DNA from: Fuerstiella marisgermanici
GTDB lineage: Bacteria > Planctomycetota > Planctomycetia > Planctomycetales > Planctomycetaceae
Assembly: GCF_001983935.1 (NCBI RefSeq)
Contig: NZ_CP017641.1
Location: 2,418,001 to 2,482,000 of the forward strand
Length of the DNA stretch: 64,000 nucleotides
Direction of reading: 5' to 3'
Shown here one piece after another: positions 18,199 through 26,349 of this stretch. The notes beneath the pieces are model-generated. The model worked only from the letters and a program-made list of their open reading frames with translations. It had not been told where the DNA came from and ran no database searches. The translations under genes and the position numbers were made by a program. Position 1 is the stretch's first letter. The number at the start of each line of letters is the position of its first letter.

Positions 18199-19512
18199 AT
18201 GAAACACCTTGCCTCACTTCTCGTCGCTTCAACCATTGCGGCCACAGCATTCGCCAACGACGCATGGACGTCTTTCCAAAACGGCGGCAACGTTGCGACC
18301 GCAACACCGAGTGAAGTGTCGCTCGGCGATATCCAGTGGCAAACGGAATTCACCGGCTACGGCCAATCGTCGCCAGTCGTGTGGGATGGCAACGTCTATA
18401 TCACGACGGTGCAAGGCGATAATAAAGACAAATGCCATGTCACTGCTTACAGGCTCGACGACGGCACTCAGCTGTGGCAGCACACACTGGCCAACGCCAC
18501 GCCAGCGGAGAGCAGCAACTACATCAGCAAAGCGGCTCCTTCCCCCGTGACGGACAAAGACGGCATCGTGTGTTTTTTCGAAGGCGGCAACGTCATCGCG
18601 TTGACGCACAAAGGCAAAGTTCGCTGGGAACGCAACCTCGTCGAAGACTATGGCGACCTGAAGGCTCGCCACGGGCTGTCGTCGTCGCTCGAACAGGACG
18701 ATGATTCAGTGTTCGTTTGGGTCGAACGTTCTGACGATCCGTACATTGCCAGCCTGAACAAACAGTCAGGCGAAACCGAATGGAAATCGAAGGGGCTCGG
18801 AGCCACTGCGTGGTCGAGTCCCCGTTTAGTGCCAGTCGACGGCGGTCAGCATCTGGTGCTGAGTGCCATCGGAAGCCTTGCTGGTCTGGCCCCGGCTACC
18901 GGCGAACGATTGTGGACCTTCGACGGCATTAGTGGAAATTCCACACCAACGCCGATGCCTTTGGGTAACGGGCGATTCCTGATTGGAGCAACTATTGGCC
19001 GTGGCGAATCGGGTGGCGGGCGAGCTGCAGAATCCAACGGCGTCGTTCAGATTCAAAAAACAGACGACGGCAAGTGGTCGGCCGACTATGCATGGAAAGC
19101 CAAGCGAGCGACCAGTTCATTCGGTTCGCCGATCGCTCATAACGGCGTCGCAATGTTCGTGAACCGCGAAGGCGTGCTGTACGGGCTAAATGCCGAAACA
19201 GGTGACGAACTATTCGCCAAGCGGCTCAAAGGCAGCACTTGGGCGACACCAATTGCGATGGGCGAGCAAGTATTGTTCTGTGAAAAGGATGGCAAGATCG
19301 ACACTCTCTCGAATATCGGTTCCGCCCAAAAGCTGAGCACCTGGGACAATCTTCCGGAACCATCGAAACCTGATCCACCGGCAGAAGCCGAAAATGAAGG
19401 CCGCGGCGGCCCGCCTTCCGGTCCCGTACTGTACGCGGCCGTCGTTACCGGCGATCGTCTGCTACTGCGACAAGGCGACCGGTTGTTCTCCGTGGCCTTG
19501 AAGCATCAATAA
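18199..19512 (+). CDS. secreted PQQ-like beta-propeller protein
   Basis: 437 residues from the ATG at 18199, which directly precedes a signal peptide (MKHLASLLVASTIAATAFA). Propeller blades include GNVYITTVQGDNKDKCHVTA, YRLDDGTQLWQHTLANATP, LAGLAPATGERLWTFDGISG and LYGLNAETGDELFAKRLKGS, the BamB/PQQ-like pattern. No haem-binding or quinone-pocket residues are obvious, so it may be a structural or binding propeller rather than a dehydrogenase. Shares direction and probably a transcript with the Kelch gene. Confidence 0.85.
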   Translation: MKHLASLLVASTIAATAFANDAWTSFQNGGNVATATPSEVSLGDIQWQTEFTGYGQSSPVVWDGNVYITTVQGDNKDKCHVTAYRLDDGTQLWQHTLANATPAESSNYISKAAPSPVTDKDGIVCFFEGGNVIALTHKGKVRWERNLVEDYGDLKARHGLSSSLEQDDDSVFVWVERSDDPYIASLNKQSGETEWKSKGLGATAWSSPRLVPVDGGQHLVLSAIGSLAGLAPATGERLWTFDGISGNSTPTPMPLGNGRFLIGATIGRGESGGGRAAESNGVVQIQKTDDGKWSADYAWKAKRATSSFGSPIAHNGVAMFVNREGVLYGLNAETGDELFAKRLKGSTWATPIAMGEQVLFCEKDGKIDTLSNIGSAQKLSTWDNLPEPSKPDPPAEAENEGRGGPPSGPVLYAAVVTGDRLLLRQGDRLFSVALKHQ

Positions 19513-19874
19513 CTGTCGCTTCGCCAGCGACCGCCAATCGCCACCAGCAACGAGACCTGTTCACGAGCATGCCAATTGCCGCTCACATTGCCGTCGGCCT
19601 GAAATTTTCGGGGAACGTTCGCCGCCAAGAAACTCTCGAACTAACGTTCGAATTTCTTTCAAGGCAGCCAACAAATCTTCTCATCATCCGCAACACTAAC
19701 GCTTTCCGAAATTTTCTTCAGCCATTGGCGGTCCGCGGCTGGAAATGAACAGAAATCCCGATATGGTTTCGCGGGCTTGGCGGTGACAGTCGTCTGCTTC
19801 ATCAAATGTTGCAGCAGTTAACCCGCATAAGCGGGAACCACAAGGTCGTAAAAACCTAGTGTTTTCATTAACCA
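19513..19874. other. intergenic region before tRNA-Lys
   Basis: About 360 bp. A small hairpin GTCGCT-tcgcc-AGCGAC lies right after the propeller stop codon (about 19515-19531) and may end that transcript. The tRNA promoter should be in the last 100 bp; nothing else is seen. Confidence 0.4.
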
Positions 19875-19947
<73 letters not shown>

Positions 19948-19986
19948 CTCTTTCTAAAGCTTTGAAGCCAAAGCCTTTAGCACGTT

Positions 19987-20022
19987 TAGCTCCCCAGTCT
20001 TCAGCTGGGGAGCTATTTTTTT
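19987..20022 (+). terminator. Rho-independent terminator of tRNA-Lys
   Basis: Perfect 11-bp stem TAGCTCCCCAG / CTGGGGAGCTA followed by seven T residues, 40 bp after the tRNA. Confidence 0.95.
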
Positions 20023-20327
20023 GTACTCTCCGTTAATCTGGCACGAGCGGGCGGTGGCGTGGGGAAGAAAGCTTGGCCGTGATTTCAGCCACGACTCTGT
20101 GAATGGAACCCGGCTCGGTCATTGAGGCGGGGACCTGTTTGCCGTTCATTGGGAGCTGCGTGAGCATTGTAAGCGAATCGATGCTGACATGTTCGCAGGT
20201 GGCGAATTCTTTGGGCGTCGTTCTTGCTGGCTGCGATTTTAACAGTGAACTCAGGCTTCGTAGCGAGGATCGTTAAGTGGGTATGATCGCTTTCGATGCC
20301 GTGCCTTAACTTATTCGCTGCTGGCGG
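20023..20327. other. intergenic region
   Basis: About 300 bp between the tRNA terminator and the sulfatase fragment; no gene recognised. Confidence 0.4.
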
Positions 20328-20838
20328 TCATCTGGGGCGTGTTCGGCCATCGGACTCGGCCTTTCGATAGGCTGCGGAAAGTTGCTCTGCGATTACCGGA
20401 TGGTCGTTGATGACGTTGGTCTGTTCGCCGGGGTCTTTTGACAGATCGTAGAGCTCGTTGCCTCGGTCTTCGTCGTCGCCGTAGCGAACAATCAGCTTCC
20501 ACTGCTCGCTACCCACCGCGACGGCACTGTCTTTGCCGTTGCCCAGAATGAAAATGGCTTTCCGTCCGACGATTTTCTCTTCCCGGCCCAGCAGCACAGG
20601 CAGCAGGCTGAACGAATCTTCGGCGGCGTCCGAAGGTAGTTCCTGTCTGACGATGTCCGCCGCTGTGGCGAACAGGTCGGTCATCGTGATCATTGCCGCC
20701 GATGAGGTTCCCGGTTCAATACGGTCTGGCCAGCGAGCAATAAACGGAATGCGATGACCGCCTTCGTAGGAATACCCTTTGCCATCGCGCCACAGGCCCC
20801 AGTTTTTTGGTCCATCCGGTTCGTTGCACTCACCGTTT
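20328..20838 (-). pseudogene. sulfatase, C-terminal fragment
   Basis: Only the last ~169 codons of a type I sulfatase remain. Visible family segments are NGECNEPDGPKNWGLWRDGK, YEGGHRIPFIARWPDRIEPG, MTDLFATAADIV, EQWKLIVRYGD and LYDLSKDPGEQTNVI. The catalytic Cys/Ser-x-Pro-x-Arg region and the metal-binding N-terminus are absent. Reading upstream, homology stops at about 20838 with a stop codon (TAA) directly before NGE, where the recombinase cassette begins. The missing 5' half is nowhere in the window. Sulfatases are abundant in planctomycetes and desulfate algal polysaccharides. Confidence 0.85.
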
Positions 20839-20909
20839 TAACACTCAGTGCCGTTTTGTCTATCTAACCCCGTGGTCCAAATATTGGGGTCTACTTCACC
20901 GGGCAGTAG

Positions 20910-21302
20910 GCACCCGGTGCTTGTTGTACAACCTCACGTACCGATAGCCATGTTACCGAGGCAGTAGTTCGGTATCGATGGCACCCTTGGTTTGATCAGC
21001 CCGTCACGATTGATCGAGCGATCGTACGTCGTGATCGCGGAGCTGTCTATTTGTGTCGTCCTGCCGACGTGACGGACGGAAAGTTTCGTGAAGTTCCGCA
21101 GTGGATGTTGAATCAGTCTGTATGCTGCGTCATGCAGCTACGCGACGAACCCTGCGTTTCAATATCAGCACTATTGAATCTTTCAGCACTGCTGCGGGAC
21201 GCCACAGCGGGCGATGAGTTTCTGATAGATGTTCAGCATTTCCAATCTTCTCAGGGAGATGCTGATGCCACAACCCAGAACGAAACCGACAACACAGCTT
21301 GA
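20910..21302 (+). CDS. DUF5372-like small protein next to recombinase; start unclear
   Basis: The frame is open from 20910 (after a TAG at 20907) to 21302. Readable content: VTEAVVRYRWHPWFDQPVTI, then GAVYLCRPADVTDGKFREVP and QWMLNQSVCCVMQL, ending with helices LNLSALLRDATAGDEF. The HP(L/W)F...VLPDG...IP..W pattern matches the DUF5372 family, whose members are typically encoded beside serine recombinases. There is no ATG or GTG ahead of the conserved HPWF segment; the first standard start in frame is a TTG at 21051, which would cut the domain. Either a non-standard start or a damaged 5' end is possible. Confidence 0.55.
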   Translation, partial: APGACCTTSRTDSHVTEAVVRYRWHPWFDQPVTIDRAIVRRDRGAVYLCRPADVTDGKFREVPQWMLNQSVCCVMQLRDEPCVSISALLNLSALLRDATAGDEFLIDVQHFQSSQGDADATTQNETDNTA

Positions 21303-21444
21303 TCTGTTTGAAGTGAGTCCGCCCCGGCCGCGATGGAGTGATCTGCCCAGCGAGACTCGGGAAGAAGCGACCCGATATCTGGCGGAACTCGTTCGTCATC
21401 ATGCTGAAAATCTCAACAGCGGAAAGGAGTCCGAAGATGAGTGA
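21265..21444 (+). CDS. 59-residue protein upstream of recombinase
   Basis: MPQPRTKPTTQLDLFEVSPP then RPRWSDLPSETREEATRYLA and ELVRHHAENLNS. Start at 21265 is supported by an AGGGAG six bases upstream. The LPxETRxxAxxxLAxL motif is common in small proteins paired with serine recombinases and IS-associated genes. It overlaps the recombinase start by 8 bp, so it is translationally coupled; a helper or accessory role is inferred. Confidence 0.7.
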   Translation: MPQPRTKPTTQLDLFEVSPPRPRWSDLPSETREEATRYLAELVRHHAENLNSGKESEDE

Positions 21445-23530
21445 AAAGATTGAAGCCATCCATCTTCAGCGGAAAGCCGTTCTTTACATTCGTCAGTCGT
21501 CGCCGTTTCAGGTGCTTCACAACGAAGAAAGCCGCAGGCTGCAGTATGCCATGCAGCAACGGATGCGTTCACTGGGATGGAAAGACATTGAAGTCATCGA
21601 TGAAGATCTGGGGCGCAGCGCGTCCGGCAGCGTTGTTCGATCGGGATTTGAACGCATGGTCGCCGATGTGTGCCTCGGGAAGATCGGGGCCGTTGCTGCA
21701 CGAGAGGTGTCGCGGTTTGCTCGCAACAGTCGTGAATGGCAGCAACTGGTTGAAGTGTGTCGAGTCGTGGACACGTTATTGATCGATCAGGAAACGGTCT
21801 ACGCTCCTCGCCGGAGCAATGACCGACTGTTGCTGGGACTGAAAGGAAGTTTGAACGAATACGAGCTGGACCTCCTTCGTCAGCGATCCGTAGAAGCTCG
21901 GCGTGAAAAGGCGCGCCGAGGAGAACTGATCATTTCGGCACCGGTCGGATATCTGAAAACGGGAACGACTCGAGGCAAAGATCAGCGCATTGAGAAAGAC
22001 CCGAATACTCGCGTGCAACAGATGATCAATCTGGTGTTTCGCAAGTGCTTCGAACTGGGGAGTGCACGGCAAGCTTTGATGTGGCTTCTGGAAGAAGATC
22101 TGCAGATGCCGACACGAGACAAAGCCGGAGTCCTGAAGTGGAAGCGTCCGACATACGGGATGGTGTACCAGATCCTGACTCATCCGGTGTACGGTGGGGC
22201 GTATGCGTATGGCCGAACCGAACATCAGCCATCGTATGAAGGTGGATTCGTTGATTCAAAAACACGGCGGCGCAGTCGCGAAGAATGGATCGCATTGATT
22301 CCCGAACATCACGAAGGCTATGTATCGTGGGAGGAGTTCGAACGATTGCAGGATTTGATTTCGTCAAACAATCTGCGTTCCGGGCGAGGCGCTGCTCGAA
22401 AAGGTTCGGCACTGTTGTCGGGAATGCTGGGCTGTCAGCAATGTGGACGGCGACTGGCCGTCGCGTACAGCGGAGTCGGAGCGAAAGTGCCACGTTACTG
22501 CTGCCACCGAGGGTATCTGGACAATGGCGAAGCCAAGTGCATCGCATTCGGTGCCACGTCCGTTGACATCGCCGTTGCAGAACAGATATTCCGTGTTGTT
22601 GCTCCTGCCGCTCAAGAGGCCGCCATGCTCGCTCACCAGAAAACAACCGAACGTGACAACGAAATCCTTCAGGCACTGGAAGGGGAACTTAAGTCTGCTC
22701 GTTATGAAGCATCGCGTGCACAACGTCAATTCGATGCAGCTGACCCGGAAAATCGACTTGTCACCGAGGAACTGGAACGAAGATGGAATGCGTCGATGCA
22801 ACACGTCAGCGACGTCGAAGCACGGATCGATCAGCAGCGAAATGACAGATCTTCAATCGACGATCCTGATTTGCAGGGTCTGATGGCAGTCGTGGCTGAC
22901 CTTGACGCAGTCTGGAACAATCCTGATGCTGACATTCGAATCAAGAAACGCATCGTTCGGACTCTGATCCGCGATATCGTTGCGGATGTCGACAACGACG
23001 TGAGCGAAGTCATTCTTACAATCCACTGGGTTGGTGGTGTGCATACCGAACTGCGACTTCCCCGCCGTCGTCGCGGAAAATCGACAGCCACGACAGCCAC
23101 GACAGCCACGTCAGCAGAGGCCGTCGATGCTGTCCGGTCACTCGCACGAATCTGTTCCGACGATCTCATCGCCGGACTGCTCAACCGCAACGGGTTACCA
23201 ACGGGACGAGGAAACCGGTGGACTCGAGAGCGGGTCACATCGATGCGGAACTACCACAAGATTGCCCGCTGGACTGCACAGGCTCAATCTGATCAAGGCT
23301 GGATGAACCTAACCGACAGCGCAAAACATCTTGGCATCAGCACGCGGACACTCAGACTGGCGATTGAACGAGCCGATATCAAAGGTCAACACCCGCTTCC
23401 GGACGGACCGTGGATCATCAATCGCAGCGAACTGGAGACGCCAGCGGCAAAGGCCGTTGTCCGGAAGGCAAAAACTCGAAACCGCAACCCCGCGGTACCA
23501 GATCCCAAACAGCAATCCCTTGAGTTTTAA
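21437..23530 (+). CDS. large serine recombinase
   Basis: 697 residues from the ATG at 21437. The resolvase catalytic domain (residues about 12-165) has the nucleophilic serine region AVLYIRQSSPFQV and the AREVSRFARNSREWQQLVEV helix. Then come the recombinase domain (GYLKTG to about 300), a zinc ribbon with CQQCGRR...CCHRG...C (about 335-375), a coiled-coil stretch (about 400-470) and a C-terminal HTH-like end (MNLTDSAKHLGISTRTLRLA). It should catalyse site-specific integration or excision of the cassette. A TATTATTAT linker is encoded by three 9-bp tandem repeats at 23082-23108. The frame is intact. Confidence 0.93.
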   Translation: MSEKIEAIHLQRKAVLYIRQSSPFQVLHNEESRRLQYAMQQRMRSLGWKDIEVIDEDLGRSASGSVVRSGFERMVADVCLGKIGAVAAREVSRFARNSREWQQLVEVCRVVDTLLIDQETVYAPRRSNDRLLLGLKGSLNEYELDLLRQRSVEARREKARRGELIISAPVGYLKTGTTRGKDQRIEKDPNTRVQQMINLVFRKCFELGSARQALMWLLEEDLQMPTRDKAGVLKWKRPTYGMVYQILTHPVYGGAYAYGRTEHQPSYEGGFVDSKTRRRSREEWIALIPEHHEGYVSWEEFERLQDLISSNNLRSGRGAARKGSALLSGMLGCQQCGRRLAVAYSGVGAKVPRYCCHRGYLDNGEAKCIAFGATSVDIAVAEQIFRVVAPAAQEAAMLAHQKTTERDNEILQALEGELKSARYEASRAQRQFDAADPENRLVTEELERRWNASMQHVSDVEARIDQQRNDRSSIDDPDLQGLMAVVADLDAVWNNPDADIRIKKRIVRTLIRDIVADVDNDVSEVILTIHWVGGVHTELRLPRRRRGKSTATTATTATSAEAVDAVRSLARICSDDLIAGLLNRNGLPTGRGNRWTRERVTSMRNYHKIARWTAQAQSDQGWMNLTDSAKHLGISTRTLRLAIERADIKGQHPLPDGPWIINRSELETPAAKAVVRKAKTRNRNPAVPDPKQQSLEF

Positions 23531-23787
23531 CTCAAATAGAACAAAGGTGCATAATGAAACACAGTTGTAGTAGACGAGCGAATCGCGGACCAAAATAGAT
23601 GTGCTTACGGAAACTTGGAAGCCACGCAATGGAAATTGCATGAATGTACCATTCCCGCCTGCGGTTCAGGTTCGGTGATGCCCTGGGCAAAGCATTTGTT
23701 CGCACATTGCCTTTGGTTTTCCAACTCCGCCAGATTTTACTGATGGTCACCACTGGCACTTCTGGTTTTCAGAACCTGGAACACAAT

Positions 23788-26349
23788 CTAATTCGTCTGT
23801 CCCAGGCTGATTTCGTGTACGTTTACGAGATTGAGGACGGCGCCGCGTCTGTCGCTTACGCTGACGTAGGGGAGGATTTTCATGAGGATGGCCTCACCTT
23901 TGGCATTGGTCACTTGAGCCGTGTAGCTGCGGTCTGACCGAACGACTTCCTGAAGTAGCTCGTCCAGATTCGTGATTTTTAGGTTGTGAGCGAAGTTGTC
24001 CAGTCGCCTGCCGATGTCGTGGTCGACCAGGTTGAAGTAGTCCGTGGCTGCCTTCGTAAATTTGCGAATCCTGAGATCTTCGTCCATGAAAACGATACCG
24101 ATGTCGGTACTGCTGAGCAGGTTTTCCATGTCTTCAGTGAGCTCATGAAGTTCCGTGATCTTGCGGTGGTTTTCTGAGTTTACGGAGTACAGTTCTTCGT
24201 TGACGCTGTGCAGTTCTTCATTGGTACTCTGAAGTTCTTCGTTGGAAGCGACCATTTCTTCATTTGTGGATTGCAACTCTTCATTGCTGGTTTCCAGCTC
24301 TTCGATTGTGGCGCTCAAACTTTCCTTGGCGTAGATCAATTCGGATTCGATGGCTTCGTAATCCGCACCACGCCCCCGAGCGAATTGCACCTCTTCAGTA
24401 AGCGTTTTTTGAGGCTTCTGGGGGTCACAAAACTCAACAAACCACACAAAATTCTTAGACGAATCACTGCGCAAAGAGCGCACGGTCACGTCGATTTCGA
24501 CCGTGCCGTCAGTGACGGGAAACGCTACGTTGCGAAGAACGAAACGTGTTTCCTGATCCTTCTGAGCGCGAACCAGTGCTGCTCCAATCGTTGTGCGAGC
24601 TTCACCTTCCAGAAGGCGCATGATGTTTCCTGTAAAACGCCCGGTGGCGCTTTTGAGGAATCGGTATCCGTTTCCAAAGACGTGCAGAACATTTCGGCTT
24701 TCGTCCAGCAACAGTCCACATTCGACGAATTCGTTTAGCAATAAATCGTAAGCTTCCAGCAGGCCTGTGAAGCTGAGCTGTTCGGGCTTGTCGCGATTGA
24801 GAATGTTGACCAGGCGGCGCGGCCCGCGAGCGATGGCCTGCGTGATATTGCCGGGATCGACAGCCAACCCCGGCAGGCTTCGAAGCTTGCGGAAGATTCG
24901 CCACGTGCTGTCAATCGTTTCGAATTCATCCTGAAGTTTGCCAGGCGTCTCACTGGCCCCCAGCATCATGATTCCGTTTTGTGCCAGTGCGAAATGAAAT
25001 GCTGCAATCGCGTGGGCCTGAGCGCTCGCTTTCAGATAGATGAGCATGTTGCGACAGCTGACCAGGTGCAATTTTGTAAATGGCGGGTCCTGCATGACGT
25101 TGTGTCGGGCAAACACGATGTGACGGCGAATATCTGCTGAGATGCGGAATTTCCCATCCGGCAGCGGGGAGAAGAATCGCGCCTGGCGCTCATGCGACAC
25201 AAATTCCATTGATCCCGGCGGGTACACCCCATGTGCCGCAAAGTCGAGGGCACCTTGGTGAACGTCTGTTGCAAGGATTTTAAGTCGCACTGGTTTGCCG
25301 TGACGAGCAAAAAGTTCGGTGGCCAACATCGCGATGGTATAGGGTTCCTCACCAGTTGCGCAAGCTGCGGACCAGATTCGCAGTTCCTCACCGGGTTCGA
25401 GCCTGGCGACTATTTTGCTTAAGGGCGTTTGCAGCGAGAAAAAGGCTTCGGAGTCTCGAAAGAACTTCGTGACGCCAATAAGCATGTCGTGATACAGAAG
25501 GTCGAGCTCGGCGTTATCGGCCTGTAAGGTTTTCGCGTACTCGTGGATGGAGCGACTGTGGATGGCCTGAATGCGGCGTTCGATTCGGCGAGCGACAGTT
25601 GTTGATTTGTAATCTGCAAAATTGATTCCGTGTCGCTCGCATAGCAGTGAGAAGATGAGGTTGATCCCTGACATCTCCTCCGTGGTCATGAACTCTTCCG
25701 CTGCCAGCCGCTTCGTAGGATCGATGGCGTGGCGAGAGAGTAGTTGGGCAATTTCTTCGGGCGGAAGCACGAGGTTGACGCATTCTGTCGCGATCGCGTT
25801 GGCCGGCATACCGTCAAACTGTGCCGTGTCAGGAGACTGCGCCACGGTCAGTCCGCCGGCCTCATGGATCGCTCGAATACCCGAAACGCCGTCCGTGCCC
25901 GTTCCCGAAAGGATGACGCCAACCGCACGTTCGCCAAATCCCTGAGCAATAGAATGCAGAAGAAGGTCGACGGGGCGCTGCATCTGATCACGGTCAATAT
26001 CTGTCAGTACAACTCGGCTATCGTCGATCGCGATGTTCTTGCTGCGAGGAATCAGATACACGGTGTTCTGCTTTAGCGGAATGCCCTGCTGAGCATTCAT
26101 TACCTTCATGTGGGTATGGCGGCCAAGGATTTCATCCATCACGCTCTTAAAGTCAGGTGATAGATGCTGGACTACGACAAACGTCAGTCCCGTATCGTTG
26201 GGAAGATGCTGCAGCAGCACTTCCAGAGCCTTCAATCCTCCTGCAGACGCGCCAATGCCCACGATGCAGTGAATAGCGGGATCCTCATCCGGAATCAATG
26301 AATCCTTACGTTCAATTTCTGCGGGTCTGTTCAGGCTGTCGTCTGTCAT
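23788..26349 (-). CDS. CheB-CheR fusion with coiled coil and PAS domain
   Basis: 853 residues. CheB methylesterase domain at about 27-215: catalytic Ser35 in GIGASAGG, His62 in VVQHLSPD, Asp in LSGTGTDG; the CheB receiver domain is missing. CheR methyltransferase at about 225-490: ARRIERRIQAIHS, SAM site IWSAACATGEEPYTIAMLAT, and VSCRNMLIYL. A long coiled coil follows ([20 protein letters not shown], about 640-730), then a PAS_10-like domain. There is no kinase module. It overlaps the next gene by the ATGA at 26346. Known family: methyl-transfer signalling outside classical chemotaxis; no MCP, CheA or CheW is encoded nearby. Confidence 0.93.
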   Translation of the reverse strand: MTDDSLNRPAEIERKDSLIPDEDPAIHCIVGIGASAGGLKALEVLLQHLPNDTGLTFVVVQHLSPDFKSVMDEILGRHTHMKVMNAQQGIPLKQNTVYLIPRSKNIAIDDSRVVLTDIDRDQMQRPVDLLLHSIAQGFGERAVGVILSGTGTDGVSGIRAIHEAGGLTVAQSPDTAQFDGMPANAIATECVNLVLPPEEIAQLLSRHAIDPTKRLAAEEFMTTEEMSGINLIFSLLCERHGINFADYKSTTVARRIERRIQAIHSRSIHEYAKTLQADNAELDLLYHDMLIGVTKFFRDSEAFFSLQTPLSKIVARLEPGEELRIWSAACATGEEPYTIAMLATELFARHGKPVRLKILATDVHQGALDFAAHGVYPPGSMEFVSHERQARFFSPLPDGKFRISADIRRHIVFARHNVMQDPPFTKLHLVSCRNMLIYLKASAQAHAIAAFHFALAQNGIMMLGASETPGKLQDEFETIDSTWRIFRKLRSLPGLAVDPGNITQAIARGPRRLVNILNRDKPEQLSFTGLLEAYDLLLNEFVECGLLLDESRNVLHVFGNGYRFLKSATGRFTGNIMRLLEGEARTTIGAALVRAQKDQETRFVLRNVAFPVTDGTVEIDVTVRSLRSDSSKNFVWFVEFCDPQKPQKTLTEEVQFARGRGADYEAIESELIYAKESLSATIEELETSNEELQSTNEEMVASNEELQSTNEELHSVNEELYSVNSENHRKITELHELTEDMENLLSSTDIGIVFMDEDLRIRKFTKAATDYFNLVDHDIGRRLDNFAHNLKITNLDELLQEVVRSDRSYTAQVTNAKGEAILMKILPYVSVSDRRGAVLNLVNVHEISLGQTN

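Larger units (their letters stand above)
20839..23640 (+). mobile_element. serine-recombinase cassette (ends approximate)
   Basis: The left border is defined by where the sulfatase homology breaks (about 20838). The right border is not visible; it lies somewhere between the recombinase stop at 23530 and the CheB-CheR gene at 23788. The cassette carries three overlapping frames: a DUF5372-like protein, a 59-residue protein and a large serine recombinase. No inverted repeats or target duplications are seen, as expected for serine-recombinase elements. Confidence 0.65.
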
